This document shows positions 16,389 through 25,139 of a stretch of DNA of 64,000 nt, in pieces; the stretch's first letter is position 1, and every line of letters begins with the position of its first letter. Where the stretch lies: contig JACKPQ010000003.1 in assembly GCA_024233435.1 (NCBI GenBank), positions 1 to 64,000 of the forward strand. The letters are read 5' to 3'. Source of the stretch: Chlamydiales bacterium. GTDB taxonomy: Bacteria; Chlamydiota; Chlamydiia; Chlamydiales; JACKPQ01. The notes beneath the pieces were generated by a model, which made no database searches, had not been told where the DNA came from, and saw nothing but the letters and a program-made list of their open reading frames with translations. The position numbers and the translations under genes were made by a program.

Positions 16389-16407
16389 GCCCTAGGCCCC
16401 ATGGCTT
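16389..16407. repeat. 19-bp imperfect direct repeat, right copy
   Basis: Partner of 14712-14730. It lies in the 16301-16673 gap, whose other recognisable content is the promoter at 16604-16632; the rest is AT-rich with no gene. Confidence 0.4.
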
Positions 16408-16603
16408 CTGAAGGCTTCAAATTCTAAGGTCAACGCAATTTTCCTAATTAGCTTAAAATGAAGTAGTTGCTGATTCTTTAAAAGAAAGTAGACTTTGAGC
16501 TTATATCGAATAAGTTCTCAGCTGAATAGCTTTGTACTAGTGCATAAAAGCATGTAAATCAATATGTTATATTTATCAAAACGATTTATCTAACACTAAA
16601 TTA

Positions 16604-16632
16604 TCGACAATTAAATATTTTATTGGTATAAT
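16604..16632 (+). promoter_or_regulatory. sigma70-type promoter for the 16674 gene
   Basis: TCGACA, a 17-bp AT-rich spacer and TATAAT, one mismatch from the consensus in the -35 box. It lies about 40 bp before the ATG at 16674, the spacing expected for a housekeeping sigma-66 promoter. Confidence 0.6.
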
Positions 16633-16673
16633 AGTTGGTAATAAATACTAATATACTAATTAAGGTTAATTAT

Positions 16674-17828
16674 ATGTCGATAATACAATCTGCATGCCAA
16701 GAAGTTTCAGGCTTTTCCTCGAAATTTTCCAAAGCAGGTTTAACAGCTATTGGTACTCCTGCTATATTTATCAACTGTGCTTCTACGATTGAAAAATTTA
16801 GCCGAAAGTACTTTGGTTTGAAAGAGTTAGATGTAGCGTCCTCTCTAAGATACTCACGTGCGCTCTGCTTTGTTTACTACCCCATTAAAGCCGTACAATT
16901 AGCTCAAAACAGTATGAGGGCTTATGGAAAAGGTGACTATCTAGGATTTATAACGTCTGCTATCTCTTCTGTAAATAAAAGCATCAGTATTTCACAGTTG
17001 CCATCTAAGATCATAGGAAGTTATCATCTCACTTCTTTAGTTGAATCAATCATCAATTCTAAAAATCCTGCTTTTATAACAGGACAGGCTTTTTTCGAAA
17101 GCTTGTTTGCATTTAAGAAAGACTTAGTTTTTGCATTGATGCTTATCGGATATTTCGAACCGCTTCTACTATATTGCCAGATCTTAATGTGTGATGATCA
17201 AGCAGCGCGTGCTAGTTTTCTGTCAAAATACCTAATGCCAGATATCCAATCTTTGCCGACAAAGGAAAGTGCAGCTTCATTTGCTGACCAGTTTACAGAA
17301 TCAGAAAGAAAAAGATCTATTGGGATCTATAATGAATTAAGCCCCTTTGAAAAGCATAAAGGCTCGATTAGCGAAATTCAAAAAGTCGGTTTTGTTTACA
17401 AAAGAGAAGGGAGAATGAATGCTCTTAAAAGAGCCCTTGGTGCCGATGCGCTTGAGCATTTAAATTACCGTGATTTGGACAAACTTGATTCAGAGATTAA
17501 AAAGAGTATATGCTCTCATGCAATCGCTGTCAGCCTGTTTGCATTGGGTTGGTTTTTTTCAGCAGGGAATGCTCTGATGTTTATAGAGGTGTTGCAAGAT
17601 CTTCAAACGTTAGTGCAGAGTATTTCAAGAACTTCAAGACTGGTATTACAATCCCCTTATAAAAACGCAAAAGAGTACGATCAATATCTATTTGCAACAG
17701 GTGTATATGTTCTAGGATTAGCGACAGTAGCTTTTAATTTAATTGACCAAAGCTCGACCTATCTTAGAATGATTCCAATTCTATGCTTGCTTTTTAGCGG
17801 AATCATGATGTTTAACCAAAAAGCTTGA
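16674..17828 (+). CDS. hypothetical membrane protein, 384 residues
   Basis: No family recognised. Hydrophobic stretches are near residues 150-175 (LVFALMLIGYFEPLLLY), 285-310 (HAIAVSLFALGWFFSAG) and at the C-terminus, where two closely spaced segments (FATGVYVLGLATVAFNL and MIPILCLLFSGIMMF) end the protein. A charged middle part separates them. The start at 16674 is chosen because it follows the promoter and a GGTTAAT-type leader; the open frame extends to 16635. Its end overlaps the convergent gene by 48 nt. Confidence 0.6.
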   Translation: MSIIQSACQEVSGFSSKFSKAGLTAIGTPAIFINCASTIEKFSRKYFGLKELDVASSLRYSRALCFVYYPIKAVQLAQNSMRAYGKGDYLGFITSAISSVNKSISISQLPSKIIGSYHLTSLVESIINSKNPAFITGQAFFESLFAFKKDLVFALMLIGYFEPLLLYCQILMCDDQAARASFLSKYLMPDIQSLPTKESAASFADQFTESERKRSIGIYNELSPFEKHKGSISEIQKVGFVYKREGRMNALKRALGADALEHLNYRDLDKLDSEIKKSICSHAIAVSLFALGWFFSAGNALMFIEVLQDLQTLVQSISRTSRLVLQSPYKNAKEYDQYLFATGVYVLGLATVAFNLIDQSSTYLRMIPILCLLFSGIMMFNQKA

Positions 17829-18515
17829 GAATCTATGACAGAAACCCGGTGATGCGGTTAAGAAGCTGACCAATCCTTGCGTTAGCTGGGCAAATCGTTG
17901 CGTATACATGTCGTCACAATCGAGCGTTAGCCAGTTTGAATTGATTTCGAGCTGGAGCGCGCAGACCTTTTTTTCAAAGCAGAGTTGTGTGATTGTGAAT
18001 CTTTTTTTTGCCGGGAAGTAATCTTGAGAGAAATTCCTCAGGCCCTCTCTTTGTAATGACTTTGTCAATTTGCGAAGGATGAAAGTTGGGCAGGTGCGCC
18101 CATTCTGTGTGCCAAAATCGACGTCAAAAGGCCTACAGGGGTGGGCCTGGTGGCAATCGATGACAAGCTTTGGGTTGATTTTATCGATAAGTTCGCCCAA
18201 TGTTTGCTGGAAGGCGTTATTTTTCTCGCGGTTGGGATCGCAAGGGGGAGAGCCGCAAGTATAAATGATTGTAGTCCCTGTCAGTTTATGGAGAAGGCGT
18301 ACTAGGGGTCCCGTGCCGCGGTCAGCAAATCCACGCTCGAGCTCTGCAGCATGAGAGGCAACGAGTATAATTGGGAGTGTTCCTATTTTTACTTTATACC
18401 AATGGTCTTTTGGTTTATGACTGGCGTCTAGAAAATGCTTAGCTAGGCGAATATGCTTTAAGTTGACAACTGCTCGTGAGTGAAGGGGAGTCTTTTGCGA
18501 AGCGCCTGTTAGCAA
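17781..18515 (-). CDS. N-formylglutamate-amidohydrolase-like protein, probable leader frameshift
   Basis: A 244-residue protein resembling the FGase/N-formylglutamate deformylase family: VASHAAELERGFADRGTG, GSPPCDPNREK and LVIDCHQAHP are the likely metal-binding blocks. The frame opens with a TTG codon at 18515 that has no good ribosome-binding site. An ATG at 18540 with GGAG upstream lies in another frame. Removing one T in the run near 18528 would join them and give a complete signal peptide (MLLYLLALLLTGAS). So either a frameshift mutation or a sequence error has damaged the leader. The true substrate may be another formyl or acyl compound. Confidence 0.6.
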   Translation of the reverse strand: MLTGASQKTPLHSRAVVNLKHIRLAKHFLDASHKPKDHWYKVKIGTLPIILVASHAAELERGFADRGTGPLVRLLHKLTGTTIIYTCGSPPCDPNREKNNAFQQTLGELIDKINPKLVIDCHQAHPCRPFDVDFGTQNGRTCPTFILRKLTKSLQREGLRNFSQDYFPAKKRFTITQLCFEKKVCALQLEINSNWLTLDCDDMYTQRFAQLTQGLVSFLTASPGFCHRFSSFLVKHHDSAKKQA

Positions 18516-18586
18516 CAGTGCTAGAAAGATATAGTAGCATTTGAATCAGCACTCCTTTTTTTTGCATCGTATGGTATAAGCAGGTT

Positions 18587-20290
18587 ATGCGTCTACTCGT
18601 TTTGCTAGTCTTTGGATTCTCTTTATGTGCAAGCGATGTGCAGACATATGCGCGCGTACAGGCTCATCTGCTGATAGGGGATCATCGCACAGCGGTTGAA
18701 GAATGCCGCGCAGCTTTAAGTCTTTATCCAGAATCTAAGCCGTTGCAGCGGATGCTGGTGCAGGCCCTTGCAAAGCAAGGGTATGAAAAAGATGCCTTAA
18801 CAGCTTGGCACAGCGTCGCAGATAAGCTCAAAGGTGAAGAAAAGCGCAGCGTGCTAGAGAGTTTGGCGTGGGGTGTGCTTTCCAATGCCAAAGAGTCTAA
18901 TCAGTTCGCTGTTCAGTACAGTTCTTTAATAGGCGCTAGGCTTGCTCGTGACGCTGAGAGCGTATCTATCGTCAAAGATCGGCTTAGCTCGACAAATGCT
19001 TTGATGCGGGCTCTAGCCATTAAAATCGCCTGTGAATTTCGCGATACGCCGTTAATTGAGGAAATCGTGAGGCGCTTTTCAATTGAGAAGAACTTTTTTG
19101 TGAGGCTGGAGCTCATTCGCGCTTTTGGTTTTCTCGGCGTTACAGAAATGAAAGAGCAGCTAGAGGCAATTGTTGCTGACGACAAAACGATGGCAGAGGA
19201 AAAAGCCTGCGCTATCGAGTCTTTAGTTAATTTGTATGAAAGCATATCCGTTGAAGAGTTGCAGCGCTTTATCACATCTAAAAGATCAGGCTTGCGAGCC
19301 ATTGCGCCTCAAGTGATTCTGCATCTAGATCAAAAAGAGCATTTAAGCCTTTTAGCTCCACTGCTCAGCGATAGCTCAAACTTAGTCAAGACCATGGCTC
19401 TGAGCGCTTTTGCCTATTTAGAGCCAACAGCGCAAGCGCAGCAGATTGTGGAATTAATGGATGATCCCGATCCAATGGTAGCAATTACAGCTTGCTTCAC
19501 AGCGATGCTCGCCCAAAATGCTCAGGGATCAAAAAAACTTGAAACTTTCATCACACACGAGAGCTGTGATATTCGTTATTTAGCTGCTGCCGCTGCTGCT
19601 CAAGCAGGAAGCGCAGGGCAAAAACTTTGCCAAAAATGGATCACGCACCAGCACGATGCGTTTGTAAGGGCCAATGCAGCCATGGGCCTGATTTTGAACC
19701 GGGAAAGAGTGCGCAAAGCATGCCATGCTTTGTATGCCCTTATCGATCAATATGATGGATGCTTGATGTGGGAGCGGACAGCACATCCATTTATAAAGAT
19801 GATAGCCCCTTCAAAAGTGCGCCATATACCACAAATTTCAAACTATCCAGCCTATGTGGATCAAATGACACGCCTTGAAATTTTGAGTGTGCTCTCAATA
19901 CTCGACTACAGGAAGGCTAAAAGCGCTGTTCATAACTTTTTAGAAAAAGGAGATTGGGGGCTGACCCAGGCAGCATGCTCGCTACTCCTTGGAGATGGAA
20001 CGCTTGATGCTTTTGATGCAGTCAAATCTTTGCTTAACACAAGTAACATCAAAGTGCGCGTGCAAGCAGCGCTAGTCATGGCGTTTATGGGCCGTGAGCC
20101 CAAAGCATGCGATGTGCTTATCGCCGCTTACCCAGAGGTGTCTCGCGAGCTTAAGATCACCATTTTGGAGGCACTTGGTGCGATTGGATCAGAGCAAGCT
20201 CTGCCGTTTCTCGTAAAAGTTCTTGAAGAGCCCTTCCAGATCACGCGTGTTGTTGCTGCAAGCGCCATTATTCAGACCTTGTATCATTAG
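18587..20290 (+). CDS. exported HEAT/TPR repeat protein
   Basis: A 567-residue protein with a signal peptide (MRLLVLLVFGFSLCASD). Residues about 25-85 are TPR-like (HRTAVEECRAALSLYPESK); the rest is a long array of HEAT-type helical pairs, for example MRALAIKIACEFRDTPLIEE and LVKTMALSAFAYLEP, ending in VVAASAIIQTLYH. Such solenoids mediate protein binding. It is presumably periplasmic or surface-linked. The next gene starts 15 bp downstream, so it is likely co-transcribed with the permease. Confidence 0.8.
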   Translation: MRLLVLLVFGFSLCASDVQTYARVQAHLLIGDHRTAVEECRAALSLYPESKPLQRMLVQALAKQGYEKDALTAWHSVADKLKGEEKRSVLESLAWGVLSNAKESNQFAVQYSSLIGARLARDAESVSIVKDRLSSTNALMRALAIKIACEFRDTPLIEEIVRRFSIEKNFFVRLELIRAFGFLGVTEMKEQLEAIVADDKTMAEEKACAIESLVNLYESISVEELQRFITSKRSGLRAIAPQVILHLDQKEHLSLLAPLLSDSSNLVKTMALSAFAYLEPTAQAQQIVELMDDPDPMVAITACFTAMLAQNAQGSKKLETFITHESCDIRYLAAAAAAQAGSAGQKLCQKWITHQHDAFVRANAAMGLILNRERVRKACHALYALIDQYDGCLMWERTAHPFIKMIAPSKVRHIPQISNYPAYVDQMTRLEILSVLSILDYRKAKSAVHNFLEKGDWGLTQAACSLLLGDGTLDAFDAVKSLLNTSNIKVRVQAALVMAFMGREPKACDVLIAAYPEVSRELKITILEALGAIGSEQALPFLVKVLEEPFQITRVVAASAIIQTLYH

Positions 20291-20305
20291 TCCCAATGCT
20301 ATAGA

Positions 20306-21505
20306 ATGGCCCCTATGGCCGCATCCAAACAAAGTTTATTAGGAGCAACGCTTCTCATCGCTGGCACATGCGTAGGTGGTGGTATTTTAGCTCTCCCTGT
20401 TGAGACAGGCACTGCAGGCTTTTTGCCATCGATCCTGACTATGACCCTCGCCTGGCTCTTTATGACCCTGACAGGGCTCTATTACGCCGAGGCCAATCTA
20501 TGGCTTTCAAAAGGCGCGCACGTCATGACCATGGCCTCTCAATTGCTTGGCCCCTTAGGTAAATACGCATCGCTCATCCTTTTCCTTTTCATCGACTATG
20601 CATCTCTTGTTGCTTACAATGCTGCAGGTGGCACGCTTTTAGGCCATTTTTTTGAAAAAGTATTCGGCCTTCCTATCCCGCGTTCTACAGAGCTCTTTCT
20701 CTTCGCTATCCTTTTTGGCTCTTTGCTTTACCTGGGCACAAAAGTCATTGGAAGAATCAACTCAATCCTCATGGCAGGCTTAATTGCAGCCTACGCCGCC
20801 TTAATTGGGCTAGGAATCACAGAAGTCAAAGCATCAATGCTTGCAACCCTCGGATTCAAGCATGCTCCCATAGCGCTGCCCTTAGTCTTGACAACCTTTA
20901 GCTTCCAGATGATCGTGCCCTCTTTAACTCCCTATCTCAACCGAGACTCAAAAGCGATTAAAAAAGCCATTATCTTCGGAACGAGCATCCCATTTGCTGT
21001 TTACCTCATTTGGCAGGCCGTTGTATTAGGGATTGTGCCCATTGACGCGTTAGGAGAAGCCTTTACACAAGGTTCTGCCGCTACTGAACCCTTGCGCATT
21101 GCCTTGAATAACCGCTCGCTCATGGCGTGTGCTGACGCTTTTGCCTTCTTTGCGATTGTGACATCTTATCTTGGAATCGGCCTTAGCCTTTACGACTTTT
21201 TGTCAGATAGCATCCACTTGCCAAGAAAGGGGATCGGTAAGATTTTCCTTAGCGCCCTTGTTCTGATACCAAGTCTATTCTTTGCAATCGTGTATCCGCG
21301 AGCATTTCTTGTTGCACTTGAAGTCACAGGAGGTTATGGGGATACTCTTCTTAATGGGTTGATCCCCATTAGCATGATCTGGGTTGGGCGGTATGTTAAG
21401 AATTTGCAGGGGCCATTGCGTATTTGGGGTGGCAAGCGTCTGCTCATTATCATGGCGCTTTTCGCACTACTCGTTATTTCGATCCAGACCGCTAATTTCT
21501 TTTAG
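20306..21505 (+). CDS. tyrP: Trp/Tyr-type amino-acid permease
   Basis: A HAAAP-family aromatic amino-acid permease of 399 residues with about 11 membrane segments. The first helix carries LLGATLLIAGTCVGGGILAL, the family hallmark, followed by ALPVETG. Chlamydia has tandem tyrP genes for this family, and uptake of tyrosine or tryptophan from the host is the expected role. A start at residue 4 (MAASKQ) is equally possible. The 3' end overlaps the convergent gene by 39 nt. Confidence 0.85.
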   Translation: MAPMAASKQSLLGATLLIAGTCVGGGILALPVETGTAGFLPSILTMTLAWLFMTLTGLYYAEANLWLSKGAHVMTMASQLLGPLGKYASLILFLFIDYASLVAYNAAGGTLLGHFFEKVFGLPIPRSTELFLFAILFGSLLYLGTKVIGRINSILMAGLIAAYAALIGLGITEVKASMLATLGFKHAPIALPLVLTTFSFQMIVPSLTPYLNRDSKAIKKAIIFGTSIPFAVYLIWQAVVLGIVPIDALGEAFTQGSAATEPLRIALNNRSLMACADAFAFFAIVTSYLGIGLSLYDFLSDSIHLPRKGIGKIFLSALVLIPSLFFAIVYPRAFLVALEVTGGYGDTLLNGLIPISMIWVGRYVKNLQGPLRIWGGKRLLIIMALFALLVISIQTANFF

Positions 21506-22033
21506 TCTGGGCTTGTCTCTTAGGTTGAACAACAATATCCCAAGATTGCCAATGATCGCGCATGCTATACCGACACGGTTCATGGCTGGAATCCATTTTG
21601 GATTACCTAAAGAGAATTTGCTAGCAGCAAGCAGACCAATGCCAAAAATATGTCCAGCAATTAAGGAGTATCCAATAATGTTAAATCGCGCAGAAGAGCT
21701 GAGAAGTTGGTTTACGGATCGTTTTAAAGCAGGGGATCCAGTTTTAAGATTGCAGGCAATGCATAATTTCGCGGAGTGGTCCTTAGTCCGTAGTGAACGT
21801 AGCCAAAGAGCCAAAAGTAGAGGAGCAGTAGCTAAGATGCAAGCCTCACCAATGGTTTTTATAGGTTGTGAATAGGGCGCAAATCTGAGGCTTGTGGATG
21901 CTATAGCGCTGATGGCAATGGCTAAAGCCCCGGCAGCATTGCTAATGTGATAAAGGCTTACGCATACCGCCATTATTTGAGATGAGACAGACTCTATATT
22001 TTTGGTGGTATTCTCACTGGCGTCAATTATCAT
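21467..22033 (-). CDS. hypothetical membrane protein, 188 residues
   Basis: No family recognised. There are four to five hydrophobic segments, for example IMAVCVSLYHISNAAGALAI, ILATAPLLLALWL, IIGYSLIAGHIFGIGLL and VGIACAIIGNLGILLF. The loop between the second and third holds two cysteines (LCIACNL). It lies directly downstream of the sufE-like gene, 28 bp away on the same strand, so is probably in one transcript with it. Confidence 0.55.
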   Translation of the reverse strand: MIIDASENTTKNIESVSSQIMAVCVSLYHISNAAGALAIAISAIASTSLRFAPYSQPIKTIGEACILATAPLLLALWLRSLRTKDHSAKLCIACNLKTGSPALKRSVNQLLSSSARFNIIGYSLIAGHIFGIGLLAASKFSLGNPKWIPAMNRVGIACAIIGNLGILLFNLRDKPRLKEISGLDRNNE

Positions 22034-22061
22034 TGTATTTGAATCCTTGTATTTGTATCCT

Positions 22062-22478
22062 TTATAAAAATTTTAAAGCTTCTAGTTGCATGCGTTTAAA
22101 GAGGCTAGCTAAGCCATTTGATCGGCTCGGGCTTAAGAGTCCTGGAATGCCGATCTCTTGAAGCGCAGTTGGCTTGCATTTGAGGATAGTCTCAATTGGC
22201 TGTTCATTATAAATATGCAGCAATAAGGCTGCTAGCCCAGCTGAGATAAGGGCATCCGCGTTCGCCTCAAAATAAATCTTGTCGTTTTCAGCATGTGCGG
22301 TCAGAAACATTCTGCTTTGACACCCCTTTACGAGATTTTCATCGGTTTTTGCACTTTCCGCCATTGGCTTTAAGGATCGACCTAATTCAATAATTTTATT
22401 GTATTTGGCTTCTCGATCTTTAAGACTGTTAAAAAGCTGTTTTAGGTCAGCTTGTTTTTTCTCACATTCGTCAAACAT
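22062..22478 (-). CDS. sufE: SufE-like sulfur acceptor
   Basis: SufE family protein of about 138 residues. SufE accepts sulfur from the cysteine desulfurase SufS for Fe-S cluster assembly. Landmarks are KYNKIIELGRSLKPM, the catalytic cysteine in LVKGCQSRMFL, and IYFEANADALISAGLAALLL. The start is the ATG at 22478; an in-frame TTG at 22514 would add a hydrophobic piece foreign to the family. No suf genes adjoin it. Confidence 0.85.
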   Translation of the reverse strand: MFDECEKKQADLKQLFNSLKDREAKYNKIIELGRSLKPMAESAKTDENLVKGCQSRMFLTAHAENDKIYFEANADALISAGLAALLLHIYNEQPIETILKCKPTALQEIGIPGLLSPSRSNGLASLFKRMQLEALKFL

Positions 22479-22610
22479 GGCCACAATAGTAACTAGGGCA
22501 AAAATTAAATACAAGAGGTTAGGGGATAGACCCTTCTATTGAGATTCCAAGCACCATAAACGCTTTTTTGTTGACTGAAAAAGGGGATATCGTGTTTGAT
22601 AGATTCTATT

Positions 22611-22829
22611 ATGGCACGAGAAGAGACATTGCAGATGGAAGGGGAGGTCATTGACCTGCTTCCGAACATGAGTTTTAAAGTGCGCCTAGAGAATGGACTC
22701 GAGGTGCTTGCCCATCTATGTGGAAAAATGAGAATGCGTAATATTCGAGTTCTTGTTGGAGATCGCGTTACATTAGAGCTTTCTCCATACGATTTGAGCA
22801 AAGGACGCATTGTCTACCGACTAAGATGA
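22611..22829 (+). CDS. infA: translation initiation factor IF-1
   Basis: A 72-residue OB-fold protein, the normal IF-1 length: MAREETLQMEGEVIDLLPN, then FKVRLENGLEVLAHLCGKMR and the closing KGRIVYR. It binds the 30S A site during initiation. The start at 22611 gives the canonical N-terminus; the frame is open to 22596. It is followed by tRNA-Thr and tuf, the order found in Chlamydia. Confidence 0.97.
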   Translation: MAREETLQMEGEVIDLLPNMSFKVRLENGLEVLAHLCGKMRMRNIRVLVGDRVTLELSPYDLSKGRIVYRLR

Positions 22830-22839
22830 ATAAAAGTGC

Positions 22840-22868
22840 TTGCTATCTGAGATAAAATGCGTTATGCT
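22840..22868 (+). promoter_or_regulatory. candidate promoter before tRNA-Thr/tuf
   Basis: TTGCTA, a 17-bp spacer and TATGCT. The downstream edge lies 19 bp before the tRNA. Four of six bases match in each box, so this is only a candidate. Confidence 0.35.
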
Positions 22869-22886
22869 TGCGTGCCAAGCTCAATT

Positions 22887-22958
22887 GCCCAGATAGCTCA
22901 GAGGTAGAGCACTTGCATGGTAAGCAAGAGGTCGTAGGTTCGATTCCTATTCTGGGCA
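22887..22958 (+). tRNA. tRNA-Thr (GGU)
   Basis: A 72-nt cloverleaf: acceptor GCCCAGA/TCTGGGC, D arm AGCTC-AGAGGT-AGAGC, anticodon stem CTTGC/GCAAG enclosing ATGGTAA (anticodon GGU), T arm with GGTTCGATTCC, discriminator A. It precedes tuf by 47 bp and probably shares its transcript. Confidence 0.97.
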
Positions 22959-23005
22959 AAGAAAAAGTTTAATTAACACAAGCCGAAGTATCGGAGGAAA
23001 GATCA

Positions 23006-24193
23006 ATGGCTAAAGAAAAATTTCAAAGAAACAAACCACACATTAATATTGGAACGATCGGCCACGTCGATCACGGTAAAACGACGCTGACTGCTGCGAT
23101 CACTAAGACATTAGCTGAAAAGGGCGGTGCTGCATTCCGTGATTACGCTTCGATCGATAACAGTCCTGAAGAGCAAAAACGCGGTATTACCATTAACGCT
23201 AGCCACGTCGAATACGAAACTGACGCGCGTCACTATGCTCACGTAGACTGTCCTGGACACGCTGACTATGTTAAAAACATGATCACAGGTGCTGCTCAAA
23301 TGGACGGCGCGATTCTTGTGGTTGCTGCAACAGACGGTGCGATGCCTCAAACAAAAGAGCACATTTTGCTAGCACGTCAGGTAGGCGTTCCTGCAATTGT
23401 TGTTTTCTTGAACAAAATGGACCAAATTGATGCTGGTGATGAAGAACTAGTAGAACTTGTCGAAATGGAACTAACTGAGCTTCTAGAGTCAAAAGGTTAC
23501 AAAGATGTGCCAATTATTCGCGGATCTGCGCTAAAAGCCCTAGAAGGCGATGCTACATACGCTGCTAAGATCATGGACTTGATGAACGCAGTTGACGAAA
23601 AGATTCCAACACCTGAGCGTGAAGTTGACAAGCCCTTCTTGATGCCTGTTGAGGACGTTTTCTCAATTTCAGGTCGTGGTACAGTTGCGACTGGACGTGT
23701 AGAGCGCGGTATCATCAAAATTAACGATAAAATTGAAATCGTTGGTTTGCGTAAGGAAAAAATGGATACTGTTGCAACCGGTCTTGAAATGTTCAATAAA
23801 GTTCTTGACGAAGCCCGTGCAGGTGAAAACGTTGGTGTTTTGATGCGTGGTGTTGAGAAGAACCAAATTGAGCGTGGGATGGTTCTCTCAGCTCCTGGTA
23901 CATGCAAGCCTCACACCAAGTTTAAAGGTACAGTATACATCTTGAAAAAAGAAGAAGGTGGTCGACACAAGCCATTCTTCACTGGCTACCGCCCGCAATT
24001 TTACATCCGCACAACAGACGTTACAGGTTCAGTTACACTTCCTGAAGGAACTGAAATGGTGATGCCTGGCGATAACGTTGAGTTGATGGCAGAGTTGATT
24101 CAGCCAGTAGCGATGGAATTAGGTATGCGCTTTGCGATCCGTGAAGGCGGTCGTACAATTGGTGCAGGTACTGTTACTGAAATTATTGAGTAA
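23006..24193 (+). CDS. tuf: elongation factor Tu
   Basis: A 395-residue GTPase that delivers aminoacyl-tRNA to the ribosome. The P-loop GHVDHGKT lies at about residues 19-26, DCPGH in switch II and NKMD near residue 137, followed by domains II and III, ending VTEIIE. GGAGGA precedes the ATG. The protein is highly conserved and I see no unusual residue. It is flanked by tRNA-Thr and tRNA-Trp, the chlamydial arrangement. Confidence 0.99.
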   Translation: MAKEKFQRNKPHINIGTIGHVDHGKTTLTAAITKTLAEKGGAAFRDYASIDNSPEEQKRGITINASHVEYETDARHYAHVDCPGHADYVKNMITGAAQMDGAILVVAATDGAMPQTKEHILLARQVGVPAIVVFLNKMDQIDAGDEELVELVEMELTELLESKGYKDVPIIRGSALKALEGDATYAAKIMDLMNAVDEKIPTPEREVDKPFLMPVEDVFSISGRGTVATGRVERGIIKINDKIEIVGLRKEKMDTVATGLEMFNKVLDEARAGENVGVLMRGVEKNQIERGMVLSAPGTCKPHTKFKGTVYILKKEEGGRHKPFFTGYRPQFYIRTTDVTGSVTLPEGTEMVMPGDNVELMAELIQPVAMELGMRFAIREGGRTIGAGTVTEIIE

Positions 24194-24202
24194 TGAAGGT
24201 TA

Positions 24203-24223
24203 GCTCTCGTCAATGACGAGAGC
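24203..24223 (+). promoter_or_regulatory. hairpin between tuf and tRNA-Trp
   Basis: A perfect 9-bp inverted repeat (gctctcgtc and gacgagagc) with a 3-nt loop. No T-run follows, so it is more likely a processing or partial-termination site between the tuf message and tRNA-Trp than a strong terminator. Confidence 0.55.
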
Positions 24224-24230
24224 CTTAGAT

Positions 24231-24303
24231 GGGTGAGTAGCTCAGTTGGTAGAGCGACGGTCTCCAAAGCCGTAGGTCGGGGGTTCGAGACCCTCCTCAC
24301 TCG
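24231..24303 (+). tRNA. tRNA-Trp (CCA)
   Basis: A 73-nt cloverleaf: acceptor GGGTGAG pairs with CTCACTC, D arm GCTC-AGTTGGT-AGAGC, anticodon loop CTCCAAA (anticodon CCA), T arm GGGTTCGAGACC, discriminator G. It lies between tuf and secE as in other Chlamydiae. Confidence 0.97.
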
Positions 24304-24332
24304 CAAAAAGTAAATAGAAAGGCAAAACAACA

Positions 24333-24581
24333 ATGAGCGCAGCGCCAAAATTAAAACTGGTCAAGCAAAAAGCAAAGAAAATGCAACGCGAAGGCTTTGT
24401 AAATAGTACGAAAGCTGAGCTCAAAAAAGTTTGCTGGACGACAAAAGCAGAGCTGAAAAAATGCACGAAGGTCGTGATATTATCGACCTTTATTTTTGGT
24501 TTTGGAATTTATTGCGTTGACTTGATCATCCGAGGTGCATTGGGTGGTCTTACAAATGTATTGAGCTGGTTTGGAGTGTAA
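24333..24581 (+). CDS. secE: preprotein translocase subunit SecE
   Basis: The 82-residue SecE, the clamp of the SecYEG channel. A basic N-terminus is followed by STKAELKKVCWTTKAELKK (amphipathic cytoplasmic helix with a conserved Trp) and a single membrane span, VVILSTFIFGFGIYCVDLII. The short single-span form is typical outside Enterobacteria. Coupled to nusG, starting 4 bp after its stop. Confidence 0.95.
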   Translation: MSAAPKLKLVKQKAKKMQREGFVNSTKAELKKVCWTTKAELKKCTKVVILSTFIFGFGIYCVDLIIRGALGGLTNVLSWFGV

Positions 24582-24585
24582 GACA

Positions 24586-25128
24586 ATGAGTGGTGAATGG
24601 TTTGTCGTTCAGGTAATGTCTGGACACGAAAAAAAAGCGAAAAAAGCGATCGAAGAAGGCCGCTTAAATGCCGGTATGCAAGAGCTCGTACAAGAGGTCT
24701 TGGTGCCAACAGAGAATGTAGCTGAAGTCAAAGGTGGCGAGAGAAAAATCGTCGAAAAACGCCTATGGCCTGGCTATATCCTTGTGCGCATGAGCCTTAC
24801 TGATGAATCGTGGATGTACATTAAAGATTCGACTAGCGTCATTGACTTTTTAGGCGGTGGAAAGCCTGAGCCCTTAACGCAGAAAGAAGTCGAAGAAATT
24901 TTAAGCGAGCTCAAAGATAAAAAAGAAGAAGTTGTGCTCAAACACCAATTCAATGAAGGCGATGCTGTTAAAATTGTTGACGGTGTCTTTGTCAACTTTG
25001 TTGGCAATGTTGTTGAAGTGAATCAAGACAAAGGTCGTTTGACAGTGATGGTCTCTATTTTCGGTCGAGACACACGTGTAGAAGATCTTGAGTTTTGGCA
25101 GGTTGAGGAAGTCGGAGAGGACAATTAA
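24586..25128 (+). CDS. nusG: transcription termination/antitermination protein NusG
   Basis: A 180-residue protein with the NGN domain (EWFVVQVMSGHEKKAKKAIE, then KRLWPGYILVRM) and a C-terminal KOW domain (FNEGDAVKIVDGVFVNFVGN). It binds RNA polymerase to increase processivity and bridges to Rho or ribosomal S10. The ATG at 24586 is preferred to the open frame from 24571 because it starts the conserved N-terminus directly. Confidence 0.97.
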   Translation: MSGEWFVVQVMSGHEKKAKKAIEEGRLNAGMQELVQEVLVPTENVAEVKGGERKIVEKRLWPGYILVRMSLTDESWMYIKDSTSVIDFLGGGKPEPLTQKEVEEILSELKDKKEEVVLKHQFNEGDAVKIVDGVFVNFVGNVVEVNQDKGRLTVMVSIFGRDTRVEDLEFWQVEEVGEDN

Positions 25129-25139
25129 ACGAGGAAACG

